A stretch of 9,930 nucleotides of DNA from contig JAGRHW010000115.1 in assembly GCA_020444765.1 (NCBI GenBank), positions 1 to 9,930 of the forward strand. The letters are read 5' to 3'. Below the pieces are notes generated by a model. The model made no database searches. It was not told where the DNA came from and was given only the letters and a program-made list of their open reading frames with translations. The position numbers and the translations under genes are program-made. Of the stretch, positions 1 through 6,377 are shown in pieces. The stretch's first letter is position 1. Every line of letters starts with the position of its first letter. This DNA comes from Gammaproteobacteria bacterium. GTDB taxonomy: Bacteria > Pseudomonadota > Gammaproteobacteria > Granulosicoccales > Granulosicoccaceae.

Positions 1-1592
1 TCGACGAGCACATTGTAACCGCCGGCATCCGAAACGGGTACGCGATAGACAACCGTGTCCCCGCCGGCGTCGAAGTCACTGTCCGAAGCGGCGAATCCGG
101 CAACCTTGATGTCATCCGGCGCGCTCTGTTTGTCGAAACCGGCCGGCAACAGGCGGTTGTCTTTCAGATAATGTGTGGCGCGCAACAGTGTATGCGTTAC
201 GGCAGAATCCGTGTTGCCCATGATGGCCTCGTAGACTTGCACCTGATCTTCCGAGGTGATCGTCTCATAATGCGGCTCGTACTTGGTAGTCAGCGTATCG
301 GTGGCGACACCTTCCAGGCTGCCGTTGTCCCGCAAACGACCTGATTCGAAGATGACCTCACCAATCGAGTTGGTTACCACAAAGCGCAGATAGGCGCGAC
401 GTGAGGGGTAACCGCTTGGCAGTTTATGACCGGCCAGATTGGTTATTTTTACCTTGGTCACCAGTTCATCGTTTTTGATGGCACTGGAAACGATATCCAC
501 GGTCGCTGCACCCTTGAGGAATTCCCGGTTGCGCGCAATCGATTCATCAAAAAGTTCCGGCTCGAGTTCGATACCCAGCTCGGTGCTGTAATTCTTCAGC
601 ATGGTTTGCATAACGGTATTGGGCCCGAGGAAGGTATGCCGAGAAAAGTTCTCGCGCTCAATGCCGCCGCCTTCGGTGGCCAGCATCATCGAACCTTCGA
701 CTTCAGGCATATGACAACTCTGGCAGTTCTTTTCCTGACTGCCGCCAACCTGGAAGTCGCTGTTTTTCCATTCTGAATAAACCATCTGCTCAGGGAAAAA
801 CGACTCTGCCGAGTCGCTGACGACATGGCCGGCGCCATCCACCGACGGCGTTCTCAGATCATGACAGACAGCGCAAGACTCCGACGTCGTGATATGCGCG
901 GAATACACCGGATTGAACTGCGACTGCGCCAGCATATAGGCACCGCTGGCATCCGCATAGGGACCGAACGCCGGGCGGTCGCTTTGATTCTCGTACTGCT
1001 GGACACTGAAGTTACCGGAATCGCCCTCAATCGTGCCAAGTTTGCCGTTATCCTCGATCTGATGACAGATCGTGCAGCTGACACCCTCCATCGCATGATC
1101 GAAATAGGGATTGTTTTCGCTGAGCAGGCCGTTTTCGCCATGGATTTCAAAAGTGACACCGTCTTTCTTGGCAGCGTCATTGGCCATAGGCGCGTGACAG
1201 CGAGAGCAGGTATCGTCGAGTTCGCCCTTAAGCTCGGGGTGTCTGTCGATTTCGGCGGCTACCTTGGCTATCCAGTAGGGATCTCGGGTTGCATTGGCCA
1301 TCATACTGCTCGACCAGTCCGTGCCAAGTGAAACATCATTGTTGGATTGATCGGTCAGATTGTTATGACAACTCGTGCACTGCCCGGAACCGGAATAGTG
1401 ATCGCCCTTGAAAGCCGAGGAATGTATGGCCATATCGGGCAAAATACCCGTGCCTTCATGCCCGCCTCCAATACCTGGTCCCTGGCCCGGGGTTGGGGTT
1501 GTGTTACTACCATCACCGGCGGAGCAGGCGGCCAGCAGTACGGCCGACAGGCAAAGCAGCAATTTGGGTCGTAGTGTCGTCAGTATTTCCAT
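1..1592 (-). CDS. Multiheme (five CXXCH) c-type cytochrome lipoprotein, C-terminus cut off by window edge
   Basis: The frame is open without a stop from ATG at 1592 to base 1, giving at least 530 residues. The N-terminus is a lipoprotein signal: a basic start (R8, K10), a hydrophobic stretch, then lipobox LAAC with Cys23. Ser at +2 suggests outer-membrane sorting. A Gly/Pro/Thr-rich linker follows. Five haem-binding motifs are visible: CTSCH (residue 72), CSRCH (129), CTICH (173), CAVCH (240) and CQSCH (290). The part after residue 300 has no CXXCH but contains GHKLPSGYPSRR, a motif I recognise from other multiheme cytochromes, followed by a beta-rich stretch. The expected role is electron transfer outside the cytoplasmic membrane; partner and redox substrate are unknown. 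It lies 38 bases downstream of the secreted propeller gene and is probably cotranscribed with it. No strong Shine-Dalgarno precedes the ATG; the start rests on the lipoprotein signal. Further haems beyond the edge cannot be excluded. Confidence 0.93.
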   Translation of the reverse strand, partial: MEILTTLRPKLLLCLSAVLLAACSAGDGSNTTPTPGQGPGIGGGHEGTGILPDMAIHSSAFKGDHYSGSGQCTSCHNNLTDQSNNDVSLGTDWSSSMMANATRDPYWIAKVAAEIDRHPELKGELDDTCSRCHAPMANDAAKKDGVTFEIHGENGLLSENNPYFDHAMEGVSCTICHQIEDNGKLGTIEGDSGNFSVQQYENQSDRPAFGPYADASGAYMLAQSQFNPVYSAHITTSESCAVCHDLRTPSVDGAGHVVSDSAESFFPEQMVYSEWKNSDFQVGGSQEKNCQSCHMPEVEGSMMLATEGGGIERENFSRHTFLGPNTVMQTMLKNYSTELGIELEPELFDESIARNREFLKGAATVDIVSSAIKNDELVTKVKITNLAGHKLPSGYPSRRAYLRFVVTNSIGEVIFESGRLRDNGSLEGVATDTLTTKYEPHYETITSEDQVQVYEAIMGNTDSAVTHTLLRATHYLKDNRLLPAGFDKQSAPDDIKVAGFAASDSDFDAGGDTVVYRVPVSDAGGYNVLV

Positions 1593-1630
1593 TTTCAGAA
1601 TCCGCTTGTGTTCTAATAGTATCGGTTTTT

Positions 1631-3775
1631 CTAGTAATCGACAGGCTCGAAAACGTACAGCTTGTTACCACTGTAGTCGGGAACCCAGACAGTGCCCGGG
1701 AAAATCTCCGAATCGCTCTGGGCTGTCACGTCCAAAGGTACGACGCCGGCATCATCAAAGAGCTTGCTTTTGGACAACAGTTGATCGCCTTCGGCATTCA
1801 GCTCGATCCTGTAAATCGCTCTGTCAAAACTTGCCGTCAGCAGGTTACCCTGCATGGAGCCGCCGAAGTTGCTGGCAGTATATTCATCGAGACCATTGGT
1901 GGATTTCTTGAAGATGTCCAGGGCCCCATCACCCGAGCCCGGTGCCAGAAAATTACATTCGATCGGGTTGGAACCGACCTCGACAGGCGATTGCGGATTA
2001 CTGTCGTTGAATTTATTGGCGACATTGCCGCGCGTCGGGTTCGGGTGGCCTCCGTAATAACCACGATGACTGATATAATGCAGGCCATCCTGGTACGTCG
2101 AGCCGGCATCAACGAGTTTGTTGCTGCAATTGATCGGCTCACCGCCCCAGCCATTGTTGCTGCCATTGTCAACCGTATACAGACGACCGGATTCGGTCAT
2201 AACCAGATCATAGGCGTTTCTGAAACCCGGCGCGTATATCTGCACCGGACTGTTTGCTTTCAGAATCGCCTGATTCTTCCCGTTATTGCCGCCGAACGGA
2301 TCGTTGGCATCATTTTTACCGGAGCGGTCCTCGTCGTCGAGGGTCGGGAGATCATAGGGCGTGGCGCCCAGTCCGTTCAAATCGATTTCGACGATGGCCC
2401 CGCCCAATGCAACTTCCGGCAGTCTGGCAAAGTTGTTTGACGGTGCGCCCTGATTTGTATTTCCGCCGATGGAGATCAGCAGTTTGTCACCTGCCTGATT
2501 AAAGACAAGCCCGTTACTCTGGTGATTTTCTTCCGACCTTGGCAAACCCCGCACCAGATCTTCCTTCACCCAGGAACCGCCCTGCTTTTTCAGATGTGAA
2601 AGAATGCCTGAGTTCGTATCCAGATTCTTGTCTTCGCCGGAAGGCCCGGCACCCTGCCTCGGATCACCGGAGACCAGATAAATTTCCGGATTTTGAGCTG
2701 TTCCGGTTACCAGGATACCAGTCAGCAAGCGACCCTTGATCGAGTTATTGACGGTGCCATCATCATCATGGTTCGTCATTTTATTGACAAGCGTAATGGT
2801 TTCCGTATTGGTCACTTTATAATTATTGGCTTTTACTCGCTGAACCGTCAAAGCCTTGATCGTACCGTTCATCTCTCCGATATAGAGTTTTCCGTCCGGC
2901 CCAAACTGCAGTGTCGTCGGTTGACTCAGGCTTACCCCGGTAACCTCGCTTTGGGTGAATTCCGGGTCTGAGCCCACCACGAATGGTTTTTTCACCTTAC
3001 CTGTCAGTGCAACCTGTATCGGCGGGTTGGCGCCGTCATGGATCGCTTTCAGGCTGGCGGATTTATCGCCGTAGGTGGGGGAATTCAGAGAAATCTCAAT
3101 ATCCTCGGATTCACCCGGCGCCAGCACGATCTGTGAATTGAAGTTGGAGGAAAAATCATCTTCATTGTCACCGCTGATCTCCACCGAACTGATGGTGATC
3201 ATGGGTGCATTCGGTTCCCCCTGATTGGTCAGCGTCAGGTTTTTCTTGATAGTCGCGTTCATCTCGACACTGCCGAGATTCAGTTCGGTCGAGGAAGCCG
3301 CCAGCTCACTGACCGCCTGTTCATCGCCATGTCCCTTGAGAAAAACAATATGTTCGGCGCTGGCGCCATCGTGATTGATTTGCAGAGCCGCGTTTTTGTT
3401 GCCGATGGTAACCGGAAAAAACGTCACATCGATATCGATGGATTCGCCGGGCCGAAGTACCGTCGCACCCGGAAACTCGACAACAAATTCATTGCTGTTG
3501 GCCCCCGTCAGCGTCACCCCGGTAATCAGGATGTTATTCTCGCTGGCCGCACCAAGATGTTTCAAGGTGATTTTTTGCGTGGCCTCCTTGCCGACTTCGG
3601 TGCCGCCAAGGTCGACCAGCGGCGGCGTGACACCCATATTGGTCACGATATTGATAACTGCCGTACCACTGAGCGGAATGCTGATTTTTTCACTCGCGGC
3701 GACAGTGCCTGCCGAGAAAACCATTGGCGCCAGAATGAAGGGAATTAGCAGGGATTTCGTAGGGCTCTTGGTCAT
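1631..3775 (-). CDS. Secreted protein: two ASH/choice-of-anchor Ig-like domains plus glucose/sorbosone dehydrogenase-type beta-propeller
   Basis: The product is 714 residues from ATG at 3775. An in-frame TTG at 3790 would add five residues, but the ATG gives a cleaner signal peptide (MTKSPTK, hydrophobic core, cleavage probably after A27 in VAA-SEK). Residues about 38-150 and 158-262 are two copies of one Ig-like domain of the ASPM-SPD-2-Hydin kind. Both carry PGES-DI, a G-K-A-L pattern and HDGA at matching positions. Residues about 275-714 form a six-bladed-propeller-like domain resembling soluble PQQ glucose/aldose sugar dehydrogenases, with GLPRSEENHQSNGLVF (HQS near 418) and APGFRNAYDLV (Arg519). 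The HQS histidine corresponds by eye to the catalytic His of soluble glucose dehydrogenase. Other PQQ-contacting positions look replaced, so true PQQ activity is uncertain. It is first in a leftward unit with the cytochrome lipoprotein, a plausible electron acceptor. A non-enzymatic, sugar-binding or adhesive role is the alternative. Confidence 0.85.
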   Translation of the reverse strand: MTKSPTKSLLIPFILAPMVFSAGTVAASEKISIPLSGTAVINIVTNMGVTPPLVDLGGTEVGKEATQKITLKHLGAASENNILITGVTLTGANSNEFVVEFPGATVLRPGESIDIDVTFFPVTIGNKNAALQINHDGASAEHIVFLKGHGDEQAVSELAASSTELNLGSVEMNATIKKNLTLTNQGEPNAPMITISSVEISGDNEDDFSSNFNSQIVLAPGESEDIEISLNSPTYGDKSASLKAIHDGANPPIQVALTGKVKKPFVVGSDPEFTQSEVTGVSLSQPTTLQFGPDGKLYIGEMNGTIKALTVQRVKANNYKVTNTETITLVNKMTNHDDDGTVNNSIKGRLLTGILVTGTAQNPEIYLVSGDPRQGAGPSGEDKNLDTNSGILSHLKKQGGSWVKEDLVRGLPRSEENHQSNGLVFNQAGDKLLISIGGNTNQGAPSNNFARLPEVALGGAIVEIDLNGLGATPYDLPTLDDEDRSGKNDANDPFGGNNGKNQAILKANSPVQIYAPGFRNAYDLVMTESGRLYTVDNGSNNGWGGEPINCSNKLVDAGSTYQDGLHYISHRGYYGGHPNPTRGNVANKFNDSNPQSPVEVGSNPIECNFLAPGSGDGALDIFKKSTNGLDEYTASNFGGSMQGNLLTASFDRAIYRIELNAEGDQLLSKSKLFDDAGVVPLDVTAQSDSEIFPGTVWVPDYSGNKLYVFEPVDY

Positions 3776-4140
3776 AATAATGCAATCCAAATCACGCCAC
3801 GACCTGAATGATCCGGTCCGGCAGAATCGTCCGTAGTTACGCTCAAAGTTAGATAATTACCGTTCGTATCGGCATAAGCGCGGGAGTTCTGAAGCGAGAA
3901 CAGTCACACATTTTTGGCTGATTGGCCGCCAATTGAGACAGGTCAATCATCAAACAGATGGAGCACGGCAAAAAGATGGGCAGAGACCATCGAACAAGCC
4001 CGAATCTGGCCCTGATATTGCTGATTTCTGCCTGACAGTGGGTTTAATGACGCTTTCGTGACGACAATCATAAACACGCATTCCGGGTAAGCGCCCGGTC
4101 AGACTTTAGAGCCGACACGGCACAACCAAAAGACGTATTG
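3776..4140. other. Divergent intergenic region between the propeller/cytochrome unit and the decarboxylase
   Basis: About 365 bases separate the two divergent starts, and no convincing coding frame is seen. It must carry promoters for both directions, but I find no strong paired -35/-10 on either strand. Recognisable structure is limited to a palindrome ATTGGC-C-GCCAAT at 3921-3933, an overlapping DNR/FNR-like box at 3933-3946, and a short 5-bp hairpin at 4083-4098 in the leader of the decarboxylase. No Shine-Dalgarno precedes either start. Confidence 0.6.
3933..3946. promoter_or_regulatory. Possible DNR/FNR-family binding site
   Basis: The bases read TTGAG-ACAG-GTCAA. This matches the DNR-type consensus TTGAT-N4-GTCAA at nine of ten fixed positions and the FNR consensus TTGAT-N4-ATCAA at eight. 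Its centre is about 164 bases before the propeller start and 201 before the decarboxylase start. Control of a cytochrome-containing unit by an oxygen or nitric-oxide sensor would make sense, but no good -10 lies at the usual distance in either direction. A chance match remains quite possible. Confidence 0.3.
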
Positions 4141-5136
4141 ATGACAATGAATAATCTGATTAGAAAAAGAGTTCTTGTAACAGGTGGCGCAGGATTTCTG
4201 GGATCCCATCTTTGTGAGCGCCTGCTGGAAGAAGGTAACGATGTTATCTGCCTCGATAATTACTTCACGGGAAACAAAGAGAACATCCGGCATCTGTGTG
4301 ATAACCCTTATTTCGAATTGATAAGACACGATGTTACCTTTCCGCTGTTTATCGAAGTCGATGAGATTTACAACCTGGCTTGCCCCGCTTCACCGGTCAA
4401 TTACCAGCACGACCCCGTACAGACGACAAAAACAAATGTCTATGGCGCGATCAATATGCTGGGTCTGGCCAAGCGTACCGGTGCCAAGTTTTTCCAGGCT
4501 TCGACCAGCGAGGTTTACGGAGATCCGCACGTTCATCCGCAACGCGAAGAATACTGGGGTAACGTCAACCCGATCGGCATCCGCTCTTGCTATGACGAAG
4601 GTAAACGCTGCGCTGAAACACTGGTTTTCGATTACCGCCGCCAGCACAACCTGCGTGTAAAAGTCGGTCGTATATTCAACACCTACGGCCCGCGAATGCA
4701 TCCGAATGACGGCCGGGTCGTTTCGAACTTCATCATGCAGGCCCTGACCGGTCAAAACATCACCTTGTATGGCGATGGAGAACAAACCCGTTCCTTCTGC
4801 TATGTCGATGATCTGATCGAGGCATTTGTACGGATCATGGCGACTGGCGATGACTTTACCGGACCGGTCAATATCGGCAATCCGAATGAATTCACCATCC
4901 GCCAGCTGGCCGAGCGGGTTATTGAGCTGACCGGCTCGAAGTCAAAAATCGACTTCAAACCGTTGCCGAGCGACGATCCGATGCAACGACAACCGGACAT
5001 CTCACTGGCCAAACGGGAACTGAACTGGGAACCTCAGATTCAGCTCGATAAAGGTCTTGGCAAAACGATCAATTATTTCGAGTCCCTGCTGAGCAGCCGC
5101 TCGGACAAGAAAGACGTCTACATAAAGGCAGCCTGA
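4141..5136 (+). CDS. UDP-glucuronate decarboxylase (UDP-xylose synthase), SDR family
   Basis: This cytoplasmic NAD-dependent enzyme of the extended SDR family converts UDP-glucuronate to UDP-xylose and CO2 (EC 4.1.1.35), providing a sugar donor for polysaccharides or glycans. The 331 residues are full length for the bacterial family. Visible elements are the Rossmann glycine motif GGAGFLG (15-21), [11 protein letters not shown] (40-50), [13 protein letters not shown] (78-90), TSEVYGDP with the conserved Glu124, the catalytic YxxxK pair Tyr151/Lys155 in SCYDEGKR, and [11 protein letters not shown] (177-187), all typical of UXS. I chose ATG at 4141; an ATG at 4147 and a TTG at 4138 are also in frame, and none has a clear ribosome site. 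The C-terminus has a short charged tail. It stands alone: no glycosyltransferase or UDP-glucose dehydrogenase is beside it, so the destination of the xylose cannot be read from the neighbourhood. Confidence 0.95.
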   Translation: MTMNNLIRKRVLVTGGAGFLGSHLCERLLEEGNDVICLDNYFTGNKENIRHLCDNPYFELIRHDVTFPLFIEVDEIYNLACPASPVNYQHDPVQTTKTNVYGAINMLGLAKRTGAKFFQASTSEVYGDPHVHPQREEYWGNVNPIGIRSCYDEGKRCAETLVFDYRRQHNLRVKVGRIFNTYGPRMHPNDGRVVSNFIMQALTGQNITLYGDGEQTRSFCYVDDLIEAFVRIMATGDDFTGPVNIGNPNEFTIRQLAERVIELTGSKSKIDFKPLPSDDPMQRQPDISLAKRELNWEPQIQLDKGLGKTINYFESLLSSRSDKKDVYIKAA

Positions 5137-5149
5137 TCCTGCTTTTACC

Positions 5150-5188
5150 CGATGTTCCCGGCCGAAACACAAAGCGCCGGGAACATCG
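5150..5188 (+). terminator. Hairpin terminator after the decarboxylase gene
   Basis: A perfect 13-bp stem pairs 5150-5162 with 5176-5188 (CGATGTTCCCGG against CCGGGAACATCG, plus one inner C-G pair), with a 13-base loop. It starts 14 bases after the TGA. The following bases, TCTTGCTG, are only modestly T-rich, so termination may be incomplete or assisted. The perfect stem and position make a transcript-end role likely. Confidence 0.65.
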
Positions 5189-5350
5189 TCTTGCTGACCG
5201 CAGGCCTGTTTCATCGCCGTTTGCCGCCGCGCCTGGCAGCTTAAACGGTCGATAGCGTAATCACTCTGATTGGCAGCGAATACGCTCTGTTGCAGATTTC
5301 TCCCGTTTATATCAGACCTTAGAGCCTGTCTCCCTCAGCGGGGCATGGTT

Positions 5351-5359
5351 TGCTATCAT
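5351..5359 (+). promoter_or_regulatory. Possible extended -10 promoter for the hydrolase-polymerase pair
   Basis: TGC-TATCAT at 5351-5359 fits an extended -10 (TGN plus a hexamer matching TATAAT at five of six bases). It would start transcription near 5366 and give a leader of about 25 bases. There is no recognisable -35 at the proper spacing. It lies downstream of the hairpin at 5150-5188, where a new promoter is needed. Confidence 0.35.
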
Positions 5360-5390
5360 AGTGGCTGGTTTTGACTGAACAGCCCCGTCC

Positions 5391-6368
5391 ATGGATCCGA
5401 AATACCACGCCTTGCTTGACCCCGTTTATCTTGATTACGCGCTGGAAGTCGAGCGCACCAGCGCAAGCAGCAACGGCGATATCAGCGTACAACGGCAAAA
5501 CTACAATGACAGCTGGCGCCGGCATGAACCGCCCCTGCCTGAGACTCTTCGCCACGAGGATTTCACGGTCATCGCGCGGGATCAGGGCGAAATCCCCATC
5601 CGCTGTTATTACAACGATTCACCGACCACAAATCCGCGCCTGACGGTTTATCTGCACGGCGGTGGCTGGGTACTCGGCAACCTGGACTCCCATGACGCTA
5701 TCTGCGCCGATATCAGCCGCAACTGCGCAAGCCATGTCGTGGCCGTCGATTACCGGCTCGCGCCTGAGAATCCCTTTCCGACGCCATTGTACGATTGCAT
5801 AGACGCGATTAAAGCGTTGCTCGATACGCCGGAAAAATACCGGCTGGATTATCAAAGTGTCGTATTGTCCGGCGACAGTGCCGGTGCGAATATGGCAGCG
5901 GCGAGCTGCCTGAACGGCGTGCTTGAACCCCTTCGGATCGACGGTCTGATGATGATCTATCCCGGCCTTGGGGCAAGCGATAATCTTGCATCATTTCGCG
6001 AAAACGAATTTGCCCCCATCCTGCCTTATCAGGCCTTGAAGGCATTTTTTCTCGCCTATATCGGCGGTGACGAAAACAACACCACGCCTCTGACATCACC
6101 CTTGCTGGCCGGGGATGTATCGTCTATTCCGCCCTGCTATATCTCGGCGGCGAATCATGACCCCCTGCGCGATGACGCTATCGAATTTGCCCGAAAACTC
6201 GAAACGCAAGCCATTCCCTGCATCGTTTCGCTAGAAGAGAATCTGGGACACGGCTATCTGAGGGTACGTCATCACAGCGACGCCGCTGGCGAGGCCTTCC
6301 GTAATTGCTGCCAGGCCGTTCTGCAAATGCACGAGCGATGTTTCCCTACAAAAATCTCGGCCGGGTAA
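5391..6368 (+). CDS. Alpha/beta-hydrolase, hormone-sensitive-lipase (HSL) family esterase
   Basis: The 325-residue protein is typical in length for bacterial HSL-family carboxylesterases, which hydrolyse short- to medium-chain esters. The oxyanion-hole motif HGGGW is at 89-93, followed by DYRLAPENPFP (120-130), a family hallmark. The nucleophile is Ser163 in GDSAG (161-165). The acid is most likely Asp257 in HDPLRDD and the base His287 in GHGYL, so the triad is complete. No signal peptide is seen, so it is probably cytoplasmic. The start is ATG at 5391, not preceded by a good Shine-Dalgarno; the HSL cap region (residues 1-60) is present in full from this start. The polymerase gene begins 6 bases after its stop, so the two are probably cotranscribed, although no functional link is known. 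The physiological ester is not predictable. Confidence 0.93.
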   Translation: MDPKYHALLDPVYLDYALEVERTSASSNGDISVQRQNYNDSWRRHEPPLPETLRHEDFTVIARDQGEIPIRCYYNDSPTTNPRLTVYLHGGGWVLGNLDSHDAICADISRNCASHVVAVDYRLAPENPFPTPLYDCIDAIKALLDTPEKYRLDYQSVVLSGDSAGANMAAASCLNGVLEPLRIDGLMMIYPGLGASDNLASFRENEFAPILPYQALKAFFLAYIGGDENNTTPLTSPLLAGDVSSIPPCYISAANHDPLRDDAIEFARKLETQAIPCIVSLEENLGHGYLRVRHHSDAAGEAFRNCCQAVLQMHERCFPTKISAG

Positions 6369-6377
6369 GGTCTCTTG
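6366..6377 (+). promoter_or_regulatory. Ribosome site and TTG start of the polymerase, next to the hydrolase stop
   Basis: The hydrolase stop TAA (6366-6368) runs into TAAGG, whose AAGG lies four bases before the TTG at 6375. No ATG or GTG lies in frame before the conserved region beginning TRDWRDT, and the first in-frame ATG is at residue 114. The TTG therefore is the best start. Close spacing suggests translational coupling with the hydrolase. Confidence 0.6.

Noticed and set aside
825..1331. A 168-codon rightward open frame
   Set aside because: It is antisense to the haem-motif region of the cytochrome, where the minus strand reads continuous CXXCH motifs.
1493..2440. A 315-codon rightward open frame
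   Set aside because: It lies antisense to the cytochrome start and the propeller gene, both of which have clear signals and domains. Its translation shows no recognisable fold.
3776..3790. TTG start at 3790 for the propeller gene
   Set aside because: It adds MDCII before the natural signal peptide and has no better ribosome site than the ATG at 3775.
4083..4098. CCGGG-TAAGCG-CCCGG hairpin before the decarboxylase
   Set aside because: The stem is only 5 bp, with no T-tract and no known riboswitch pattern around it.
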